From positions 55,292 through 119,291 of the forward strand of contig JAFGMO010000045.1 in the NCBI GenBank assembly GCA_016927475.1: a stretch of DNA of 64,000 nt. Direction: 5' to 3'. The notes under the pieces were generated by a model. The model searched no databases. It was not told the origin of the DNA and was given only the letters and a program-made list of their open reading frames with translations. The first letter of the stretch is position 1. Every line of letters begins with the position of its first letter. Source of the DNA: Candidatus Aminicenantota bacterium. Its GTDB lineage: Bacteria; Acidobacteriota; Aminicenantia; Aminicenantales; Aminicenantaceae. Position numbers and translations under genes: made by a program. This document shows positions 60,016 through 64,000 of the stretch, piece after piece.

Positions 60016-62430
60016 TTATTTATTTTTTGGATGAGACGGGCTCGAAAGTCCTTTTCTCTTTATAACGACAAGTGTGATGTCATCTTCCTGTATGTTTTCT
60101 TCCGTATACCGGGACACGGAATCCAGAATAGCGGATTGTATGTCACGGGCAGAATGGTTTGCATTCTTTTTAACCGTTTGGATCAAACGTTCTTCACCAT
60201 ACATGAGATCGTATTTTTCCCCTTCCTTTTTTACGGCGGCTTCGGTGATGCCGTCTGTATAAAGGACAAGGACATCTCCTAGCCTCAGTCTTACGGTCTG
60301 ATGTTCATAGGTTTGATCAGCCATAAATCCCAAAAGAAGTCCTCCACCTGTAAGCGTTTCCACTTTTCCCTCCGCCCGGAACAAAAGCGGAGGATTATGC
60401 CCGGCATTGACCGATTGAAACGTTCCGTCCGAACGGTCTAAAATTCCCATAAAAAAAGTAACGAACATATGAGAATCGGTGGATCGGACCAGGAGATTGT
60501 TCATCTTCTCCACAATTCTGGAAATTTTCTCTTTTTCAAAAAATTGCGCATGCAGACTGGCCTGAAGATTGGACATCAAGAGGGCGGCCGGAATGCCTTT
60601 TCCAGACACATCTGCGATGGCAATTCCAAGACGGCCGTCTGCCGTTTCAATAAAATCAAAATAATCTCCCCCAACCATCCTGCTCGGTATGCTGGTACCG
60701 ACAATTTCATATCCGGGAAGTGTGGGCATGGAATGGGGAAGAAGTTTTTCCTGAATTTCCTGGGCTGTTTTCAAATCACGCTCGAGACGCTCACGTGCCA
60801 CGGCTTGTTCACGCCCCCTCTTGACCGCAGCAGCCATGGCATTAAAAGAAGCGGCCAGATCTCCCAGCTCATCCTCGTTAGGTATTTCTATTTTTATATC
60901 CAGATCGCCTTCAGCTATTCTTCTTGTCGCCCGGTGGATGGATTTGACCGCTGAGGTAATCCCCCCCGTAATCCTCAAACCAAAATAAAGAGCCAGTGCT
61001 TCAAGGAGAAACAAAAATCCCGCCAGAGCCACTAAAGCGACCATTACCATCAGGCTTAGGGGATTTTTTTCGGAAAACATTTCATTTAAAATCTGTTTAA
61101 GGCTTGTTCGGAGGGCAATGAGAATATTCGTGTTTTCCCATTTTCCCTCATGAAAGATTTTCAATTGGAACTGCCCGACTCCGAAATAAAAAGGTCTCCG
61201 CCAAAAGGATAAATCCCTTGAATCCGGTTCTTTTTTTTCCCTTTTGAGACGGCCGACCAAAATTATTGAAGAATCCGGCTTTGCTTCAGACATATCCTCA
61301 TCGATAACGGAAGTATATGAAATCATCCCCGTAAAAGCTGATCTCAACTCGGCATCACAGCGAAGAATTCGGGAGACACGATCCATAACCCTCTCATCAA
61401 TATGGTTTCCGGCTAATGACCAATTGCTTCCGGAGCCCCGTTCCCATCGTACCAACCAAATTTCTCCCCCATACAACAAAAAAAACGATAACGTCTTCTT
61501 TTCTTCAGTATCTTTATAAACATCACCGCTCTGCAAGGAGGCAATAAGGTTCGTCGTCCATTCAGGAATTTCTTTTTTTTCTAAAATACCGGATTGGGAA
61601 GAAAGAGAAAAAAATTTCTGAGAAAAAGACTTCAGAAAAGTGGAATCTTCGGCAGCCTTTTCCTTCCAATCAGCGAAGAGCATCCGGGCATGGACAGCGC
61701 GACTTTCTCCCAGGGTTGTTACAAGAATGACCAACCCCATCACAACGACCAAAATAAGAGGGACAACACAAATAAGGAGAGTGGTTACGGCCAGTTTGGG
61801 CCTTATTTTAAGAAAATGAAGCCGTATGGAAAAAAATAAGGTAAAAATGCTGAAAAACCAAAAAAAGCGCAGCCCCCATAAAAAAACCACGGCATAGTTC
61901 CAGATATACCCGGAAAAACCCCTCATTTCATGAAATTTATTCAAGAGCGTTTCCCCTGAGATAGCCCAAACAACGGTCAAAAGAATAAAAGCCGTCAATC
62001 CAACCAAAAACACAACGGCCCGCCGGCGGGATGTCAAATGCCGGTAAACCTTGTACCGGCGAAACATGAAAAAAATCGCGGTAAAAACAACCGTCGTATT
62101 CCAAGCTTTTCCATCGGGTGCGGAAAAAATCAGGAAAAGCGCTCCTCCCGCTAACCATATGATCCAAAACTTTTTTAGAGCGCCATCCATAAGCACCATT
62201 TTGACAGATACAAATAGAGCTGCGCCTGAAATCATTGCCGTCATCAAAATGGAGACAGGTCCACTTTTAAAAAATAAACGCAACAACACGACCAGAAGTG
62301 ATCCGGCTCCAATAAGTAGGATAAAACGCCAAACACGATCATTAAGAGGGGATTCATTAATTTTCCGCATATCTTCAGGTAGCGGAAGAATATCATTTTT
62401 TTTGTTTTCCGGTGTTGCTGTTTTTTTCAC
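60016..62430 (-). CDS. Membrane SpoIIE/RsbU-type PP2C phosphatase with HAMP domain
   Basis: An 804-residue membrane signalling protein. Several N-terminal helices (about 30-260) and a periplasmic region lead to a helix near 470 and a HAMP domain (SIHRATRRIAEGDLDIKI, DELGDLAASFNAMAAA). The C-terminal PP2C-like phosphatase (about 555-790) has GGDYFDFIE, DVSGKGIPAALLMS, NAGHNPPLLFR and LYTDGITEA with the metal-binding Asp residues. RsbU-type phosphatases activate anti-anti-sigma factors in partner-switching stress responses. No such partner is adjacent. The GTG start at 62430 is preceded by AGGAAG. Confidence 0.88.
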   Translation of the reverse strand: MKKTATPENKKNDILPLPEDMRKINESPLNDRVWRFILLIGAGSLLVVLLRLFFKSGPVSILMTAMISGAALFVSVKMVLMDGALKKFWIIWLAGGALFLIFSAPDGKAWNTTVVFTAIFFMFRRYKVYRHLTSRRRAVVFLVGLTAFILLTVVWAISGETLLNKFHEMRGFSGYIWNYAVVFLWGLRFFWFFSIFTLFFSIRLHFLKIRPKLAVTTLLICVVPLILVVVMGLVILVTTLGESRAVHARMLFADWKEKAAEDSTFLKSFSQKFFSLSSQSGILEKKEIPEWTTNLIASLQSGDVYKDTEEKKTLSFFLLYGGEIWLVRWERGSGSNWSLAGNHIDERVMDRVSRILRCDAELRSAFTGMISYTSVIDEDMSEAKPDSSIILVGRLKREKKEPDSRDLSFWRRPFYFGVGQFQLKIFHEGKWENTNILIALRTSLKQILNEMFSEKNPLSLMVMVALVALAGFLFLLEALALYFGLRITGGITSAVKSIHRATRRIAEGDLDIKIEIPNEDELGDLAASFNAMAAAVKRGREQAVARERLERDLKTAQEIQEKLLPHSMPTLPGYEIVGTSIPSRMVGGDYFDFIETADGRLGIAIADVSGKGIPAALLMSNLQASLHAQFFEKEKISRIVEKMNNLLVRSTDSHMFVTFFMGILDRSDGTFQSVNAGHNPPLLFRAEGKVETLTGGGLLLGFMADQTYEHQTVRLRLGDVLVLYTDGITEAAVKKEGEKYDLMYGEERLIQTVKKNANHSARDIQSAILDSVSRYTEENIQEDDITLVVIKRKGLSSPSHPKNK

Positions 62431-62720
62431 CTTATCTTTACTTCCTACCCCTTTTATCCTTCATATGAAAAGAGAGACGCTTATTATAACTTAAAATAGA
62501 GAACATCAAAAGAATTTGGAATTTGTATTATTTATACTCCGAGTGTTCAGTCCGAATCGGCTGCTCACACTGCCAAGTACAGACTGTGAAACTTTACCGT
62601 CATTACAAAGGATGATGGACCTCCGACATTTCCATCAACACTGCCTGGAACTCCAGAATTACCGCAGCCTGAGACCTAATAAGGCGGATGGGATAAGATC
62701 GGTTTGTGGATAAATACTGT
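62431..62720. other. 290-nt intergenic region
   Basis: Between the HD-GYP gene and the phosphatase gene on the same strand. No confident gene, RNA or promoter was identified; a 65-codon frame on the plus strand (62516-62713) has no family features. Confidence 0.4.
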
Positions 62721-63503
62721 TTAGAACTTGTCAGAACGTTCCTTGGTTAAAATTCTGAGGCAGGAATCGACAACCCTGGCTTCATAGAGAATGCCTTTTT
62801 TCTCAGAAATCTCCTCAAGAGCCCGGTTGATTCCCAGAGAAGGGCGGTATGGTCTATGTGAAGCCATAGCTTCTACAACATCCGCCACAGCCAGTATGCG
62901 GGCTTCAAGCAGGATCTCTTCCCCCGATAAACCATGAGGATAACCGGAACCATCCATCCTCTCGTGATGCTGCAGGACAGTTTGAGCGATAGGCCAAGGA
63001 AAATCTATGGATTTCAAGATTTCGTATCCTACTTTTGGATGGGTTTTCGACATACTGTACTCATATTCCGTCCATCGCCCCGGCTTACTTAAAATCTCAG
63101 CGGGAATGCCGATCTTTCCAATATCATGGATGACGGCAGCCATGTTTATTCCATCTATTTGTTCTTCTGAAAGCCCCATATCTCTGGCAATAGTACAAGC
63201 AAGCGTGGAAACTCTTTGCTGATGACTGGCCGTGTAGGGATCCCTCATCTCTACAATTTTAGCCATGGCATAAACAACATTTTCCATCGTTTTTTCCAGC
63301 TTGTCCAGAACATGTATGAGCGTTTCCTCTGCTTGCCTGCAACGAGTTTCATTCATAGCACTATCAACATGTCTTTCACGAAAATCAAGGATCTCGCTCA
63401 AAATCTTATCTTTGGACTCATCTTCCATGTTCATGTTATCCGCCTTCTTATGCATTTTATCAATAATTGCTTCACTCAAACCTTTTCTCTCACCATAAAT
63501 CAT
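62721..63503 (-). CDS. HD-GYP-domain phosphodiesterase
   Basis: A 260-residue cytoplasmic protein. A charged, probably coiled-coil N-terminus (about 1-75) precedes an HD-GYP domain with H126-D127 in VIHDIGKIGIP and HHERMDGSGYPHGLSGEEI (G187-Y188-P189), then ILAVADVVEAMASHRPYRPS. All residues needed for metal binding are present, so it probably degrades cyclic di-GMP. It has no sensor or receiver domain. It lies 49 nt after the sigma-54 activator gene on the same strand, likely one operon. Confidence 0.9.
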   Translation of the reverse strand: MIYGERKGLSEAIIDKMHKKADNMNMEDESKDKILSEILDFRERHVDSAMNETRCRQAEETLIHVLDKLEKTMENVVYAMAKIVEMRDPYTASHQQRVSTLACTIARDMGLSEEQIDGINMAAVIHDIGKIGIPAEILSKPGRWTEYEYSMSKTHPKVGYEILKSIDFPWPIAQTVLQHHERMDGSGYPHGLSGEEILLEARILAVADVVEAMASHRPYRPSLGINRALEEISEKKGILYEARVVDSCLRILTKERSDKF

Positions 63504-63552
63504 TCACAAAAATGCATATTGAAATTTTTATCTTACACATTTAATTTTTTTA

Positions 63553-63999
63553 TTACAATGGTTTATTTATCTGGAACTTTTGCATTTTCGAATAAAGCGT
63601 TGTCCGGGTTATCTTGAGTATTTTGGCTGCCTTGGCCTTGTTTCCGCCTGATTTCATCAAGGCATGCTTGAGAATCGTCTTTTCAACATTTTCCGTTGAA
63701 GAATCCAGGATCTCTTTCAAAGATTTGCCCTTTTCAAGTTCTTTCTCGTAATTATTTTCTTTTACGCTCTCCGTGTTGACAAACAGAAGATTCTCCGGCT
63801 TCACGTACGCCGATTCCGAAAGCAAAACTCCTTTTTTGATTACGTTCTTCAATTCACGAACATTCCCCGGCCAATGATATCTCTTCAGGTATTTCATCGC
63901 CAGCTCCGTTATTCCCTTCACGTTCTTCTCAAAATCCCGGTTCGCCTCTTCCAAAAACTGTTCCACCAGAACCGGAATATCATCTTTCCTCTCCCGCAG
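63553..63999 (-). CDS. Sigma-54-dependent activator, C-terminal part (5' end outside window)
   Basis: The frame is open to the right edge. LRERKDDIPVLVEQFL and WPGNVRELKNVIKKGVLLSE are the conserved end of the AAA+ domain of NtrC-type activators. A Fis-type HTH follows (ILKHALMKSGGNKAKAAKILKITRTTLYSKMQKF). Missing are the sensor domain, Walker A/B and the GAFTGA loop. Its position just upstream of the HD-GYP gene suggests a joint signalling role. Confidence 0.9.
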   Translation of the reverse strand: MRERKDDIPVLVEQFLEEANRDFEKNVKGITELAMKYLKRYHWPGNVRELKNVIKKGVLLSESAYVKPENLLFVNTESVKENNYEKELEKGKSLKEILDSSTENVEKTILKHALMKSGGNKAKAAKILKITRTTLYSKMQKFQINKPL

Positions 64000-64000
64000 A

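Noticed and set aside
62516..62713. Possible small gene or cyclic-di-GMP riboswitch before the HD-GYP gene
   Set aside because: No riboswitch core pattern and no protein family features were found.
1..64000. CRISPR arrays, tRNA/rRNA genes, transposases
   Set aside because: No regular repeat-spacer pattern, no tRNA-like cloverleaf and no transposase or integrase motifs were noticed.

Overview
The window looks like a chromosomal segment of a Gram-negative, anaerobic-type bacterium. The outer membrane is implied by a TolC-type channel, an LpxR-family protein, several beta-barrel proteins and many lipoproteins. The gene mix resembles Candidatus Aminicenantes and related Acidobacteriota: BNR/VPS10-like propellers, 6-bladed propellers, FtsX-type permeases with a cytoplasmic prefix domain next to PadR regulators, giant kinase-cyclase-ATPase-TPR proteins, and a Na+-pumping decarboxylase. 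That assignment is inference; no rRNA or tRNA gene was seen. There is no CRISPR array, prophage or insertion sequence.

Layout. 1-5.4 kb: the end of a methyltransferase gene, a RarD-type transporter, a HAD phosphatase and a secreted Asp-box propeller. 5.4-14.2 kb: a repeat-rich surface protein, an ABC exporter translationally coupled to an S9 peptidase fused to an FGE/SUMF1 domain, a 6-bladed propeller lipoprotein, and a protein with a C-terminal beta/gamma-crystallin-like domain. 14.2-23.1 kb: a metallo-beta-lactamase-fold hydrolase, a membrane-bound propeller/AraC one-component regulator, and a PadR/FtsX-permease locus with one intact and one decayed permease. 23.2-27.5 kb: an EncFtn-like ferritin, a TPR lipoprotein, and an ECF sigma/anti-sigma pair behind a secreted protein gene. 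27.6-34.4 kb: a TetR-controlled tripartite ABC efflux operon (TolC, HlyD, two ATPases, two permeases) resembling YbhGFSR but with the double ATPase split in two. 34.5-38.1 kb: small envelope proteins. 38.2-43.0 kb: an ABC-2 exporter coupled to two FG-GAP-repeat exported proteins. 43.0-46.6 kb: a 38-residue membrane peptide overlapping a sodium:solute symporter, an LpxR-family protein, a barrel remnant and a lipoprotein. 46.7-55.7 kb: a B12-binding radical SAM protein, a 1469-residue kinase/pseudo-cyclase/ATPase/TPR protein, and a 959-residue surface protein. 55.7-64 kb: oadG-oadA-oadB for a Na+-translocating decarboxylase behind a near-consensus promoter, a biotin ligase, a SpoIIE-type phosphatase, an HD-GYP protein and the end of a sigma-54 activator.

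How the genes work together. The biotin ligase next to oadGAB probably loads biotin on the OadA carrier domain, and the resulting Na+ gradient could drive the Na+ symporter encoded at 43-44.6 kb. Several envelope modules are encoded with their own regulators (PadR, TetR, ECF/anti-sigma, propeller-AraC). The least familiar arrangements are the ABC exporter with the peptidase-FGE fusion, the ABC exporter with two FG-GAP proteins, the kinase protein with a cyclase domain lacking its metal ligands, and the membrane micropeptide overlapping the symporter start.
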